A stretch of 64,000 bases of DNA from an uncultured Polaribacter sp. (GTDB lineage: Bacteria; Bacteroidota; Bacteroidia; Flavobacteriales; Flavobacteriaceae), in the NCBI RefSeq assembly GCF_947501385.1, contig NZ_CANMVP010000021.1, positions 23,246 to 87,245 of the forward strand, given 5' to 3'. This document shows, piece by piece, positions 32,603-44,025 of the stretch. Below the pieces are notes generated by a model that was not told where the DNA came from, made no database searches, and worked only from the letters and a program-made list of their open reading frames with translations. Position 1 is the first letter of the stretch, and the number at the start of each line of letters is the position of its first letter. The translations under genes and the position numbers were made by a program.

Positions 32603-33925
32603 ATGAATTTTATTAATACGCTAAAAGACATTTTTAAGATTGAAGAATTAAAGAACAAAATTCTTCTTACAATCGGTTTAATTGCTGTGTATCGTTTTAT
32701 GGCTGCTGTTCCATTACCTGGAATAGATCCATTACAACTTTCAGCATTAAAAGAAAGTACTTCAGGAGGTCTTTTAGGATTATTGAATGCATTTACGGGA
32801 GGGGCATTTGCTAGAGCGTCAGTAATGGCACTTGGTATTATGCCATATATTTCTGCATCTATTGTAGTTCAGTTAATGGGAATTGCGGTTCCTTATTTAC
32901 AGAAGTTACAAAAAGATGGAGAAAGTGGACGTAAAAAAATTACGCAAATAACAAGATGGTTAACAATAGCAATTACATTGGTGCAAGCACCAACATATAT
33001 TACAGCTATTAAAACTCAATTTGGTTTAGGTCCTGAAGCTTTTTTAGTTCCAGGCTTAACTTTTTGGATTTCATCTATTATCATTTTAACTGCGGGTACA
33101 ATATTTGCAATGTGGTTAGGTGAGCGTATTACAGACAAAGGAGTTGGTAATGGAATATCCTTATTAATTACTGTGGGTATTATCGCAAACTTTCCAGCTG
33201 CATTTTTACAAGAATTTGTTGCAAAAACAACAAATGCTGGTGCAGGAGGAATTATGATGATTTTAATTGAAATAATCGTTTGGTTTGTAGTAATTTTATT
33301 AACTGTACTACTGGTAACCGCCGTTCGTAAGATCGCCGTACAATATGCTAGAAGAACAGTGGCAGGAAACATACAAAATGTTGCCGGCTCAAGAGATTAT
33401 ATTCCTTTGAAGTTAAATGCTGCAGGTGTAATGCCTATTATCTTTGCTCAAGCAATTATGTTTTTACCAGTTGCTTTGGCTCAAAGATTTCCAGCAATTG
33501 CAAGTTTGCAAGACATGAACGGTTTATGGTACAATGTTATTTTTGCATTGTTAATTATCATTTTTAGTTTTTTCTATACAGCAATTACAATTCCAACGAA
33601 TAAAATGGCTGAAGATTTAAAACGAAGTGGTGGTTTTATACCGGGAATAAGACCTGGTAAAGACACAGCAGACAGATTAGATAGCGTATTGTCTAGAATC
33701 ACGTTCCCAGGATCGTTGTTTTTAGCAGCCTTATCTATCTTACCAGCAATTGTAGTTCAATTTGGAGTACAACAAAGTTGGGCAATGTTTTACGGTGGTA
33801 CATCATTAATCATTATGGTAGGTGTAGCAATTGACACTATACAACAAATTAACTCGTACTTATTAAACAGTCATTATGATGGTTTAATGAAAGCGGGAAA
33901 TAGCAATAGAAAATCGATTAAATAA
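32603..33925 (+). CDS. secY: Preprotein translocase subunit SecY
   Basis: Multi-pass protein with [35 protein letters not shown]; conserved position after rplO. Confidence 0.99.
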   Translation: MNFINTLKDIFKIEELKNKILLTIGLIAVYRFMAAVPLPGIDPLQLSALKESTSGGLLGLLNAFTGGAFARASVMALGIMPYISASIVVQLMGIAVPYLQKLQKDGESGRKKITQITRWLTIAITLVQAPTYITAIKTQFGLGPEAFLVPGLTFWISSIIILTAGTIFAMWLGERITDKGVGNGISLLITVGIIANFPAAFLQEFVAKTTNAGAGGIMMILIEIIVWFVVILLTVLLVTAVRKIAVQYARRTVAGNIQNVAGSRDYIPLKLNAAGVMPIIFAQAIMFLPVALAQRFPAIASLQDMNGLWYNVIFALLIIIFSFFYTAITIPTNKMAEDLKRSGGFIPGIRPGKDTADRLDSVLSRITFPGSLFLAALSILPAIVVQFGVQQSWAMFYGGTSLIIMVGVAIDTIQQINSYLLNSHYDGLMKAGNSNRKSIK

Positions 33926-33926
33926 T

Positions 33927-34142
33927 ATGGCTAAGCAATCAGCAATTCAACAAGACGGAACAATTACAGAAGCATTATCAAATGCCATGTTTCGTGTAGA
34001 ATTAGAAAATGGGCATATTGTAACGGCTCACATTTCTGGTAAAATGCGTATGCATTATATTAAGTTATTACCTGGAGATAAGGTAAAACTAGAAATGAGT
34101 CCATACGATTTATCAAAAGCAAGAATTACTTACAGATACTAA
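33927..34142 (+). CDS. infA: Translation initiation factor IF-1
   Basis: [36 protein letters not shown]. Confidence 0.99.
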   Translation: MAKQSAIQQDGTITEALSNAMFRVELENGHIVTAHISGKMRMHYIKLLPGDKVKLEMSPYDLSKARITYRY

Positions 34143-34156
34143 AAAAAACAGAACAG

Positions 34157-34273
34157 ATGAAAGTTAGAGCATCAGTTAAAAAAAGAAGTGCCGACTGCAA
34201 AATAGTGCGCAGGAAAGGTAGATTATACGTAATTAATAAACAAAATCCTAGATTTAAACAAAGACAAGGGTAA
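34157..34273 (+). CDS. rpmJ: 50S ribosomal protein L36 (38 aa, absent from the supplied ORF track)
   Basis: Translation [38 protein letters not shown]; between infA and rpsM; stop overlaps the rpsM start. Confidence 0.97.
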   Translation: MKVRASVKKRSADCKIVRRKGRLYVINKQNPRFKQRQG

Positions 34274-34638
34274 TGGCAAGAATAGCAGGTATTGATATTC
34301 CAAAGAATAAAAGAGGAGTTATCGCTTTAACTTACATCTTTGGTATAGGAAGCAGCAGATCTAAAAAGGTGTTAGCTGAAGCAAAAGTAGACGAAAGCAT
34401 CAAAGTTCAAGATTGGACTGATGATCAAATCGCTGCAATTAGAGAACAAGTAGGATCTTTCACAATTGAAGGAGAGTTACGTTCTGAAGTACAGATAAAC
34501 ATCAAACGTTTGATGGATATCGGTTGTCAAAGAGGAATTCGTCATAGACTTGGTCTTCCATTAAGAGGGCAAAGAACTAAGAACAACTCTCGTACAAGAA
34601 AAGGTAAGAGAAAAACTGTAGCTAACAAGAAAAAATAA
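34273..34638 (+). CDS. rpsM: 30S ribosomal protein S13
   Basis: [26 protein letters not shown]...[11 protein letters not shown]. Confidence 0.99.
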   Translation: MARIAGIDIPKNKRGVIALTYIFGIGSSRSKKVLAEAKVDESIKVQDWTDDQIAAIREQVGSFTIEGELRSEVQINIKRLMDIGCQRGIRHRLGLPLRGQRTKNNSRTRKGKRKTVANKKK

Positions 34639-34716
34639 GTTAGCGAAGTAATAAAGATCTAATAATAGCTTAAATGCTTTAAAATTAGAAAACTAAATTA
34701 CTAAAACTGAATAATT

Positions 34717-35100
34717 ATGGCAAAAGCAAGTTCGAAAAAACGTAAAGTAATTATTGATGCTGTAGGAGAAGCGCATGTAACTGCATCTTTTAACAATATC
34801 ATTATTTCTTTAACAAATAAAAAAGGTGATGTAATTTCATGGTCATCTGCAGGTAAAATGGGTTTTAGAGGTTCTAAGAAGAACACTCCTTATGCAGCCC
34901 AATTAGCAGCAGAAGATTGTGCAAACGTTGCAAAGGAAGCAGGTTTACGTAAAGTGAAAGTGTATGTAAAAGGACCTGGTAATGGTAGAGAATCTGCTAT
35001 TAGATCTATTCATAATGCAGGTATCGAAGTAACAGAAATTATTGATGTTACACCAATTCCTCATAATGGATGTCGCCCACCAAAAAGAAGAAGAGTATAA
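34717..35100 (+). CDS. rpsK: 30S ribosomal protein S11
   Basis: [44 protein letters not shown]. Confidence 0.99.
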   Translation: MAKASSKKRKVIIDAVGEAHVTASFNNIIISLTNKKGDVISWSSAGKMGFRGSKKNTPYAAQLAAEDCANVAKEAGLRKVKVYVKGPGNGRESAIRSIHNAGIEVTEIIDVTPIPHNGCRPPKRRRV

Positions 35101-35245
35101 TTTAAACTTTGTTTAAATTATATGCTGAACTTGTTTCAGTATCTTAAATGAGCATATCAAAATTAATCATATTTTAATTTGGTAGGAATCAGATTATCGA
35201 AGGAGTAAGCCTTAATTCATAATCCCTACCTATAACAAAAACGAA

Positions 35246-35851
35246 ATGGCAAGATATACAGGACCAAAAACTAAAATTGCTCGTAAATTTGGCGAAGCAA
35301 TTTTTGGAGAAGATAAAAACTTCGAAAAAAGAAATTACCCTCCAGGACAGCATGGAAATGCAAGAAGAAGAGGAAAAAAATCTGAATATGCTACTCAATT
35401 AATGGAGAAGCAAAAAGCAAAATATACCTATGGTATTTTAGAGCGTCAATTTAGTAATTTATTTAAGACAGCCTCAGCTTCTCAAGGAATTACAGGTGAA
35501 ATCTTATTACAATTATGTGAATCTCGTTTAGACAACGTTGTTTACAGAATGGGCGTATCTAATTCACGTAGCGGAGCGCGTCAGTTAGTTTCTCACAGAC
35601 ACATTACTGTGAATGGAGAAATCGTTAACGTACCTTCTTACAGATTAAAAGAAGGTGATGTTGTTGCTGTAAGAGAAAAATCTAAATCATTACAAGCTAT
35701 TGATGATGCTTTAGCATCTAACAGCAATGTATACGAATGGTTGACTTGGAATTCAGATAAAAAAGAAGGAACTTTTGTAAAAGTACCAGCAAGATTACAG
35801 ATTCCAGAAAACATCAAAGAGCAATTAATTGTAGAATTATATTCTAAATAA
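35246..35851 (+). CDS. rpsD: 30S ribosomal protein S4
   Basis: [17 protein letters not shown]...[33 protein letters not shown]. Confidence 0.99.
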   Translation: MARYTGPKTKIARKFGEAIFGEDKNFEKRNYPPGQHGNARRRGKKSEYATQLMEKQKAKYTYGILERQFSNLFKTASASQGITGEILLQLCESRLDNVVYRMGVSNSRSGARQLVSHRHITVNGEIVNVPSYRLKEGDVVAVREKSKSLQAIDDALASNSNVYEWLTWNSDKKEGTFVKVPARLQIPENIKEQLIVELYSK

Positions 35852-35945
35852 TAATTTAATCAAATTGGTATTTAGCCAAAGGGTTTATTTGTACATCTTC
35901 AGACGTATAGACCGCGCAACTAAATAACAATTAAAACGAAGAAAT

Positions 35946-36938
35946 ATGGCAATTTTAAATTTTCAGAAGCCTGATAAAGTAATAATGATTGAATCTACAG
36001 ATTTTTCTGGTAGATTTGAATTCAGACCTTTAGAACCAGGTTTTGGTTTAACGGTAGGTAATGCTTTAAGAAGAGTATTGTTATCTTCTTTAGAAGGTTT
36101 TGCAATTACATCTTTAAGACTTGATGGTGTAGAACATGAGTTTTCTACTGTATCTGGTATCGTAGAAGATGTTACAGAAATGATTTTAAACTTAAAACAA
36201 GTTCGTTTTAAGAAACAAATAGAAGAAACAGATAGAGAAACTGTTTCTGTTTCTGTTTCAGGTCAAGAGCAGTTTACTGCGGGTGATTTGCAAAAATTTA
36301 TTTCAGGTTTTCAAGTATTAAATCCAGATTTAGTTATCTGTAATATGGACAAATCTGTAAAATTAAATGCAGAAATTACTATAGAAAAAGGTAGAGGATT
36401 TGTACCTGCGGAAGAAAATAAGAAAGCTTCTGCACCTATAGGAACAATTTTTACCGATTCTATTTACACACCAATTAAGAATGTAAAGTATGCAATCGAA
36501 AATTTTCGTGTAGAGCAAAAAACAGATTATGAAAAATTAGTATTTGATATAGATACTGATGGTTCTATAAATCCTAAAGATGCATTAACTGAAGCTGCAA
36601 AAATATTAATCCACCACTTTATGTTATTCTCTGACGAGCGTATCACTTTAGAGGCAGATGAAATTGCACAAACAGAAACGTATGATGAAGAATCATTACA
36701 CATGCGTCAATTATTAAAAACCAGACTAATCGACATGGATTTATCTGTAAGAGCTTTAAATTGTTTAAAGGCTGCAGAAGTAGATACCTTAGGAGATTTA
36801 GTTTCTTTTAATAAGAGCGATTTAATGAAATTTAGAAATTTCGGTAAAAAATCATTAACAGAACTAGAAGAACTAGTAATCGTGAAAGGATTAAACTTCG
36901 GAATGGATTTAAGTAAATACAAATTAGATAGAGACTAG
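35946..36938 (+). CDS. rpoA: DNA-directed RNA polymerase subunit alpha
   Basis: [33 protein letters not shown], alpha[19 protein letters not shown]. Confidence 0.99.
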   Translation: MAILNFQKPDKVIMIESTDFSGRFEFRPLEPGFGLTVGNALRRVLLSSLEGFAITSLRLDGVEHEFSTVSGIVEDVTEMILNLKQVRFKKQIEETDRETVSVSVSGQEQFTAGDLQKFISGFQVLNPDLVICNMDKSVKLNAEITIEKGRGFVPAEENKKASAPIGTIFTDSIYTPIKNVKYAIENFRVEQKTDYEKLVFDIDTDGSINPKDALTEAAKILIHHFMLFSDERITLEADEIAQTETYDEESLHMRQLLKTRLIDMDLSVRALNCLKAAEVDTLGDLVSFNKSDLMKFRNFGKKSLTELEELVIVKGLNFGMDLSKYKLDRD

Positions 36939-37081
36939 TTCAATATACGAAGTACAAAGTTTGATAGTGGAAATTTCAAATACTTTTTAATATCAAACTT
37001 TTAATATTTAATATTAAAAACGCTTTCATATTTTGCTCCTCAAAATGAGTAGATGCAAGATGAAAGTATAAAACAAACGTC

Positions 37082-37555
37082 ATGAGACACGGAAAAAAGC
37101 ATAATCATTTAGGAAGACAAACAGCGCATAGAAAAGCAATGTTAGCGAATATGTCTTGTTCTTTAATAGAACACAAACGTATTAATACGACAGTGGCGAA
37201 AGCAAAAGCATTAAGATGTTTTATAGAGCCATTAATTACAAAGTCGAAAGCAGATACAACACACAACAGACGTATTGTATTTTCTTACCTACGTGATAAA
37301 TATGCAGTTACAGAACTTTTTAAAGAAATCTCTGTAAAAATAGCAGACAGACCAGGTGGTTATATTAGAATCATCAAATTAGGAAACCGTCAAGGAGATA
37401 ATGCTCCTATGGCTATGGTAGAATTGGTTGATTATAATGAAATCTACAATCCTAAAGGGAAAAAAGCTAAGAAAACGACAAGAAGAGGAAGAAGCAAAAA
37501 AGCGGGCACTGCTCAAGTAGAAGAGACTACAACAGAAGAAAAATCTGAAGAATAA
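37082..37555 (+). CDS. rplQ: 50S ribosomal protein L17
   Basis: [45 protein letters not shown]. Confidence 0.99.
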   Translation: MRHGKKHNHLGRQTAHRKAMLANMSCSLIEHKRINTTVAKAKALRCFIEPLITKSKADTTHNRRIVFSYLRDKYAVTELFKEISVKIADRPGGYIRIIKLGNRQGDNAPMAMVELVDYNEIYNPKGKKAKKTTRRGRSKKAGTAQVEETTTEEKSEE

Positions 37556-37583
37556 TAAGAAATGAAAATTTTTTAACTTATAT

Positions 37584-37615
37584 AAAAGGGATAAATGTAT
37601 ACGTTTATCCCTTTT
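37584..37615 (+). terminator. Rho-independent terminator after rplQ
   Basis: AAAAGGGATAAATGTATACGTTTATCCCTTTTT hairpin plus T-run. Confidence 0.85.
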
Positions 37616-37897
37616 TATTTTTAATCGAAAAGAATTCCTCAAGGCTCTGCCTCCTTTTAAAACTCCAGAAAATACTCCCATAAAGATTCCTGAGACAAGC
37701 AAGAACGGTAATCTCAGTATACTCCAGAATGTTGTCGGTATGATTTTTGACTTTTTTTAGTTCAAAGCTTGTGCCCAGATTGACTAGATATGAAACTAGT
37801 AAAATACTTTTATAGCTCTGCCTCAAAGACAGTTGGTTTTAAAAAATCTTTACTCACAAGTTTAAAATTAACTATTATTTTGTATTTTAGAGAATAA

Positions 37898-37993
37898 ATC
37901 CACAGATTATTAAAAATATTTTTTATAGTATTTATAATAATAACTTCAATTTGTTATTCTCAAATTAGAAATGAGAGCTTTGGTCAAGAGTAA
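37898..37993 (+). pseudogene. Possible degraded secreted-protein remnant (signal-peptide-like, no start codon, truncated)
   Basis: Open frame IHRLLKIFFIVFIIITSICYSQIRNESFGQE*; a second open stretch nearby reads NSDIRSNGFGVLVIGVMYPIIEKLE*. Confidence 0.3.
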
Positions 37994-38156
37994 TTTTTTT
38001 TAAAATTCAGATATTCGGTCAAATGGTTTTGGGGTACTCGTAATAGGAGTAATGTATCCAATAATTGAAAAGTTGGAATAATTTAGTAACTATTCAGATT
38101 TAGTATAAATTTTTGAATTTTATAACAACTTAGATTAACACAAAATAAACCATATT

Positions 38157-38846
38157 ATGAAAAAAACAATTTTAATATTAGTTAGTTTACTTTCTTTAAC
38201 ATTAAATGCACAAACTAGTGAGGATGACATCGATACAAGAGCTAATACTGCTGGAGATTTAAATGTAGGTTCCTCAGGTTTATGGGTGAAGTCTCCAATT
38301 TCAAAAAAAATTAAAGGAACTCCTTATTTATTCAAAAAGTGGGTAAATTTAGCTACAATATCCTCTAATGATGGTAAAACACATAAAGTGAAAAATATAA
38401 ATTATGATACAAAAATAGATAGATTTGTATCAAAATTTTCTTTAGATTCAGTATTTGTTTTCGATTTTAACTCCTTAAATAAAATAAGACTAAATAATAA
38501 AGTGTTTAAGCTTGTCTCCAATAATAATGTACAATCCTATTATGAATTGATAGCCTTTACAAAGGGTAAAGAAATTCTAAAAAAAAGTAGTAAATTAATA
38601 AAAAAGGGAGCTAGAGATGCATTCACCAATCAATTCAAACCTGATCAATATATTTTAAAAGAAACTTATTATCTAAAATCAGAAAATATTATTAAAAAAA
38701 TAAAACTAAAAAACACAACTTTTTTAAAAATATTTGGTAATAAGAGTCCAATTATTAAAAAATATATCAAAAAAAATAAACTTTCAATTAAAAATGATGA
38801 AGACTTAGCTAAAATTTTTCAATTCTACGAAAACATCAAACAATAA
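38157..38846 (+). CDS. Hypothetical secreted protein
   Basis: MKKTILILVSLLSLTLNAQTSE signal peptide; lysine-rich C-terminal half; flanked by near-duplicate terminators. Confidence 0.75.
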   Translation: MKKTILILVSLLSLTLNAQTSEDDIDTRANTAGDLNVGSSGLWVKSPISKKIKGTPYLFKKWVNLATISSNDGKTHKVKNINYDTKIDRFVSKFSLDSVFVFDFNSLNKIRLNNKVFKLVSNNNVQSYYELIAFTKGKEILKKSSKLIKKGARDAFTNQFKPDQYILKETYYLKSENIIKKIKLKNTTFLKIFGNKSPIIKKYIKKNKLSIKNDEDLAKIFQFYENIKQ

Positions 38847-38880
38847 AAAAGGGATAAGCGTTTACGTTTATCCCTTTTTT
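38845..38880 (+). terminator. Rho-independent terminator, near-duplicate of the one after rplQ
   Basis: AAAAAAGGGATAAGCGTTTACGTTTATCCCTTTTTT. Confidence 0.85.
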
Positions 38881-38914
38881 TATATTTTTACAGGAACAAA
38901 CACAATTTATATCA

Positions 38915-40033
38915 ATGAAATATCAAACTAGAAAAAAGGCATTAGTTTTATTAGCTGACGGAACTATCTTTTATGGGAAATCTGTAGGTATTGAAGGAAC
39001 TTCAACAGGAGAAATTTGTTTTAATACCGGTATGTCTGGATATCAAGAGATCTTTACAGATCCTTCTTATTTCGGACAAATTATGGTAACCACAAACGCA
39101 CATATTGGGAATTATGGTGTGAATGACAACGAAGTAGAATCAGATGGAATAAAAATTTCTGGTTTAATTTGTAGAAATTTTAGTTTTACACATTCTAGAG
39201 TAGACTCTGATGGGAATTTAAAAGGTTGGTTTGAAAAGCACAATACGGTTGCTATTTCAGATGTAGATACCAGAGCTTTGGTTTCTTACATTAGAGATAA
39301 CGGAGCCATGAATGCAATTATTTCTACGGATATCGATAATATTGAAGCTTTAAAAAAGCAATTAGCCAAGGTGCCATCTATGAATGGTTTAGAATTGGCA
39401 TCTAAAGTATCTACAACAGCACCTTATTTTGTTGGAAATGAAAATGCTAGAATTAAAATAGCTGCTTTAGACATCGGAATCAAGAAGAACATTCTTAGAA
39501 ACTTTGTAAAAAGAGACGCTTATGTAAAAGTATTTCCTTTCGATTCCACGTTTGAAGATTTAGCTGCTTTTAATCCAGATGGCTATTTTATTTCTAATGG
39601 ACCAGGAGACCCAAAACCCTTAACTGCGGCAATAGCGCTTGCAAAAGAAATTATTAAAAAAGATTTGCCACTATTTGGCATTTGTTTAGGACATCAAATA
39701 ATTGCATTAGCAAATGGAATTTCTACATACAAAATGCACCACGGACATAGAGGGATCAATCACCCAGTTAAAAATATGTTAACAGGTAAAGGAGAAATTA
39801 CTTCTCAAAATCATGGTTTTGCAATCAATAAAGAAGAAACTGAGAATCATAAAGATATAGAAATTACCCATGTTCATTTAAATGACCATACCGTTGCGGG
39901 AATAAGAATGAAAAATAAACCTGTTTTTTCTGTTCAATACCATCCAGAGGCGAGTCCAGGACCTCATGATTCTGAATATTTATTTGATCAATTTATAGAA
40001 ACCATCGAAAAACATCAGAAGGTTTCTGTCTAA
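38915..40033 (+). CDS. carA: Carbamoyl-phosphate synthase small subunit
   Basis: FNTGMSGYQEIFTDPSYFGQIM, GATase PLFGICLGHQIIALA, NHGFAI. Confidence 0.98.
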   Translation: MKYQTRKKALVLLADGTIFYGKSVGIEGTSTGEICFNTGMSGYQEIFTDPSYFGQIMVTTNAHIGNYGVNDNEVESDGIKISGLICRNFSFTHSRVDSDGNLKGWFEKHNTVAISDVDTRALVSYIRDNGAMNAIISTDIDNIEALKKQLAKVPSMNGLELASKVSTTAPYFVGNENARIKIAALDIGIKKNILRNFVKRDAYVKVFPFDSTFEDLAAFNPDGYFISNGPGDPKPLTAAIALAKEIIKKDLPLFGICLGHQIIALANGISTYKMHHGHRGINHPVKNMLTGKGEITSQNHGFAINKEETENHKDIEITHVHLNDHTVAGIRMKNKPVFSVQYHPEASPGPHDSEYLFDQFIETIEKHQKVSV

Positions 40034-40152
40034 AAAACAAAAACTTGTTTGAAAACGTTTTCGTAACAATTCTTTTTAAGTCAGATGAATCAAGTGCTTA
40101 TTTTGTAAATTAGCCATCATAAATAGAGTAAATTAACTAAATCAAATAGATA

Positions 40153-41439
40153 ATGAGTATTATTATTAGTGTTCATGCACGTCAAATTTTCGATTCAAGA
40201 GGAAATCCAACAGTAGAAGTAGATGTAACAACAGATAATGGAGTTTTAGGAAGAGCTGCTGTTCCTTCAGGAGCTTCTACAGGAGAGCATGAAGCTGTTG
40301 AGTTACGTGATGGGGGTAAAGATTACATGGGTAAAGGCGTTTTAAAAGCCGTAAAAAATGTAAATCAAATTATTGCTGAAGAATTGCTAGGCGTCTCTGT
40401 TTTTGAACAAAACGGAATTGATAAACTAATGAGAGATTTAGATGGTACTCCAAATAAATCAAAATTAGGTGCCAACGCAATTTTAGGGGTTTCTTTGGCA
40501 GTGGCCAAAGCAGCAGCAAATGAATTGGGGATGCCTTTGTATAGATATATTGGTGGTGTTTCAGCAAATACATTGCCAGTTCCAATGATGAATATTATTA
40601 ATGGTGGTTCTCATTCAGATGCACCTATTGCATTTCAAGAATTCATGGTAATGCCAGTAAAAGCAAAAACTTTTTCTAAAGCAATGCAAATGGGCTCTGA
40701 AATTTTTCATAATTTAAAGAAAGTGTTACACGACAGGAATTTATCTACAGCAGTTGGAGATGAAGGCGGTTTTGCACCTACTTTAGACGGTACAGAAGAT
40801 GCATTAGATACCATCGCATTAGCAGTTAATAATGCAGGATATTCTTTGGGTGATGAAGTAATGATTGCCTTAGATTGTGCTGCTGCGGAATTTTATGTTG
40901 ATGGCGCTTACGATTATACGAAGTTCGAAGGAAGTAAAGGAAAAGTTAGAACGAGTAAAGAACAAGCAGATTATTTAGCAGAGTTAGCAGCAAATTATCC
41001 AATTATTTCTATTGAAGACGGAATGGATGAAAACGATTGGGACGGTTGGAAATATTTAACTGAAAAAATTGGAGACAAAGTACAATTAGTTGGTGACGAT
41101 TTGTTTGTTACAAATGTTGAGCGTTTGTCTAAAGGAATTAAAAATGGTATCGCAAATTCAATTTTAATTAAGGTAAATCAAATAGGTACTTTAACGGAAA
41201 CTATTGCTGCCGTTAATATGGCAAAAAATGCGGGGTATACTTCAGTAATGAGTCACAGGTCTGGCGAAACAGAAGACAATACGATTGCAGATTTAGCAGT
41301 GGCCTTAAATTGTGGTCAAATTAAAACAGGTTCAGCTTCTCGTTCAGATAGAATGGCCAAGTACAACCAATTATTAAGAATTGAAGAAGCATTAGGAGAA
41401 GTGGCTTATTTCCCTAGAGGAAAAGCCTTTAACATATAA
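40153..41439 (+). CDS. eno: Enolase
   Basis: [55 protein letters not shown]. Confidence 0.99.
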   Translation: MSIIISVHARQIFDSRGNPTVEVDVTTDNGVLGRAAVPSGASTGEHEAVELRDGGKDYMGKGVLKAVKNVNQIIAEELLGVSVFEQNGIDKLMRDLDGTPNKSKLGANAILGVSLAVAKAAANELGMPLYRYIGGVSANTLPVPMMNIINGGSHSDAPIAFQEFMVMPVKAKTFSKAMQMGSEIFHNLKKVLHDRNLSTAVGDEGGFAPTLDGTEDALDTIALAVNNAGYSLGDEVMIALDCAAAEFYVDGAYDYTKFEGSKGKVRTSKEQADYLAELAANYPIISIEDGMDENDWDGWKYLTEKIGDKVQLVGDDLFVTNVERLSKGIKNGIANSILIKVNQIGTLTETIAAVNMAKNAGYTSVMSHRSGETEDNTIADLAVALNCGQIKTGSASRSDRMAKYNQLLRIEEALGEVAYFPRGKAFNI

Positions 41440-41459
41440 TCGTATAATTATTTTTAATG

Positions 41460-41490
41460 AAGCCTCACATCAAAATGTGAGGCTTTTTTT
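41460..41490 (+). terminator. Rho-independent terminator after eno
   Basis: AGCCTCACATCAAAATGTGAGGCTTTTTTT. Confidence 0.88.
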
Positions 41491-41612
41491 GTGAAATTAT
41501 CAAATAGGTTAATATTATTTAAAAATATCAAAAATCTATAGGAACACATTTCAAAATTCTTCAAAATTTGGTATCTTCGTGGCTATTAGAAAAACAAAAA
41601 AAATCATTACAA

Positions 41613-42899
41613 ATGTCAGATATAGCTAAATTACAAATAGGAGAAGATTCTTATGAATTTCCTCTTGTAAAAGGAACAGAAAATGAAGTTGCAATAGATA
41701 TTAAATCTTTGAGAGGGGCTACAAATGGTGTTATCACAATAGATCCTGGATATAAAAATACAGGTTCTTGTGAAAGTGCTATTACATTTTTAGATGGTGA
41801 AAAAGGAATTTTAAGATATCGAGGATATGCGATAGAAGAATTGGCTGAAAAAGCAGATTTTTTAGAAGTTGCTTATGCGCTAATTTTTGGTGATTTACCA
41901 ACTACAGAACAATTAGAGAAATTTCACACAGATATCAAATCAAAATCTGTTGTAGATGATGATATTAAGAAAATATTAGATGCTTTTCCAAAGACTGCGC
42001 ATCCAATGGGCATCTTATCTTCTTTAACAAGTGCTTTAACTGCATTTAATCCAACATCTGTAAATGTAGATTCTGAGGAAGAAATGTACAATGCTATAGT
42101 GAAAATTATGGCAAAATTTCCTGTTTTAGTGGCTTGGACAATGCGCAAGCAAAAAGGACTGCCCTTAAACTATGGTTCTAAATCTTTAGGTTATGTAGAA
42201 AACATTATGAAAATGATGTTTGAAGAGCCAAATGAAGATTATGTGATGAATCCTATTATAAAAGATGCTTTAGATAAGCTGTTCATTTTACATGCAGATC
42301 ACGAACAAAACTGTTCTACATCTACAGTAAGAATTGTAGGTTCTTCTCATGCAGGTTTATTTGCCTCTTTATCTGCAGGAATTTCTGCGCTTTGGGGGCC
42401 ACTTCACGGGGGTGCAAACCAAGCTGTTTTAGAAATGTTAGAAGCGATTAAAGAAGATGGTGGAGATACTAAAAAATACATGGCAAAAGCAAAAGACAAA
42501 TCAGATCCTTTTAGATTGATGGGTTTTGGTCATAGAGTGTATAAAAACTTCGATCCAAGAGCAAAGATTATTAAAAAAGCGGCTGATGAAGTTTTAGCAA
42601 GTTTAGGTGTAGAAGATCCTATTTTAGAAATTGCCAAAGGTTTAGAAAAAGAAGCTTTAAGCGATCCTTATTTTGTAGATAGAAAATTATATCCGAATGT
42701 AGATTTTTACTCTGGTATTATCTACAGAGCCATGGATATTCCTGTAGAGATGTTTACAGTAATGTTTGCGATGGGACGTTTACCAGGTTGGATTGCACAA
42801 TGGAAAGAAATGAGATTAAACAAAGAACCAATAGGTAGACCACGTCAAATTTATACAGGAGAAAATGTTAGAGATTTCAAATCTATAGACAACAGATAA
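41613..42899 (+). CDS. gltA: Citrate synthase (likely start at 41613)
   Basis: MSDIAKLQIGEDSYEFPLV, LRYRGYAIEELAEKADFLEVAYALIFGDLPT, LHADHEQNCSTSTVR, GFGHRVYKNFDPRA. Confidence 0.97.
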   Translation: MSDIAKLQIGEDSYEFPLVKGTENEVAIDIKSLRGATNGVITIDPGYKNTGSCESAITFLDGEKGILRYRGYAIEELAEKADFLEVAYALIFGDLPTTEQLEKFHTDIKSKSVVDDDIKKILDAFPKTAHPMGILSSLTSALTAFNPTSVNVDSEEEMYNAIVKIMAKFPVLVAWTMRKQKGLPLNYGSKSLGYVENIMKMMFEEPNEDYVMNPIIKDALDKLFILHADHEQNCSTSTVRIVGSSHAGLFASLSAGISALWGPLHGGANQAVLEMLEAIKEDGGDTKKYMAKAKDKSDPFRLMGFGHRVYKNFDPRAKIIKKAADEVLASLGVEDPILEIAKGLEKEALSDPYFVDRKLYPNVDFYSGIIYRAMDIPVEMFTVMFAMGRLPGWIAQWKEMRLNKEPIGRPRQIYTGENVRDFKSIDNR

Positions 42900-42920
42900 A
42901 CTTCTTTATTTTAAATCATA

Positions 42921-42953
42921 AAAAAAAGCTTCATACCTTATGAAGCTTTTTTT
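42921..42953. terminator. Probably bidirectional rho-independent terminator
   Basis: AAAAAAAGCTTCATACCTTATGAAGCTTTTTTT. Confidence 0.8.
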
Positions 42954-42966
42954 AATACCTTTATGT

Positions 42967-43881
42967 ATGCTAAAATTAAATATCCAAAATGAGACTGCTA
43001 CTTTAAAAGCAGTTGTTTTAGGAATTGCTACCAGCAATGGCCCTACACCAAAAGTCGAAGACTGTTATGATCCTAAAAGTATTCAACATGTGTTGTCAGG
43101 AACTTACCCAAAAGAAAGTGATATGGTTCTTGAGATGGAAGCTGTTGCAAAGGTTTTGGAGAAATACAATGTGGAAGTTTTTAGACCAAAAATCATAGAA
43201 AATTACAATCAAATATTTTCAAGAGATATTGCATTTGTCATTGATGATAAATTAGTAAAAGCAAATATTTTACCGGATAGAGACCAAGAAATAAAAGCGA
43301 TATCTCATGTAATCTCTAAAATTCACCCAGATACTATTATAAATTTACCAGAAGCATGTCATGTAGAAGGTGGTGATGTAATGCCTTGGAACGATTATAT
43401 TTTTGTAGGGACTTATTCTGGTGAAGATTATCCAGATTTTATTACAGCAAGAACAAATATAGACGCAGTAATTGCGCTTCAAGAGTTGTTTCCAAATAAA
43501 ATTGTAAAATCTTTTGAATTAAGAAAATCTAATACAAATGCTAAAGAAAATGCCCTGCATTTAGATTGCTGTTTTCAACCCATTGGAAAAGACAAAGCAA
43601 TACTGCATAAAAACGGATTTCTAATTGAAAAAGAATATGAATGGTTGCTGAATTTCTTTGGCAAAGAAAATGTGTTTGAAATTGATAAAGAAGAAATGTA
43701 CCATATGAATAGTAATATTTTTTCTATTTCTGAAGAAGTAATCATATCGGAAAAAAACTTTACAAGATTAAATGCTTGGCTGAGAGCTAAAGGCTTTACT
43801 GTGGAAGAAGTTCCGTATGCGGAAATTGCAAAACAAGAAGGTTTGCTGCGCTGCTCTACGATGCCATTAATCAGAGCATAA
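42967..43881 (+). CDS. Dimethylarginine dimethylaminohydrolase / arginine deiminase-superfamily amidinotransferase (likely start at 42967)
   Basis: FSRDIAFVIDDKLVKANI, EACHVEGGDVMPW, LHLDCCFQPIGKDKAILH, LLRCSTMPLIR catalytic Cys region. Confidence 0.8.
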   Translation: MLKLNIQNETATLKAVVLGIATSNGPTPKVEDCYDPKSIQHVLSGTYPKESDMVLEMEAVAKVLEKYNVEVFRPKIIENYNQIFSRDIAFVIDDKLVKANILPDRDQEIKAISHVISKIHPDTIINLPEACHVEGGDVMPWNDYIFVGTYSGEDYPDFITARTNIDAVIALQELFPNKIVKSFELRKSNTNAKENALHLDCCFQPIGKDKAILHKNGFLIEKEYEWLLNFFGKENVFEIDKEEMYHMNSNIFSISEEVIISEKNFTRLNAWLRAKGFTVEEVPYAEIAKQEGLLRCSTMPLIRA

Positions 43882-44025
43882 AGAAAGCCTCACAATTTAC
43901 ATCTGAGTCTTTTGATTTTCGTATTATTGATTCTAAAAACACCTTCATTAAAATGATTTAATATTCTAAAGTTTTGGGTATTATGATCATTTTAATTTAT
44001 AATTTTGCCAACCGATTAGATATAC

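Noticed and set aside
37379-37826. Minus-strand ORFs 37379-37702 and 37605-37826 as genes
   Set aside because: They read through the antisense of rplQ or the terminator hairpin and lack motifs; the plus-strand remnant is a better explanation.
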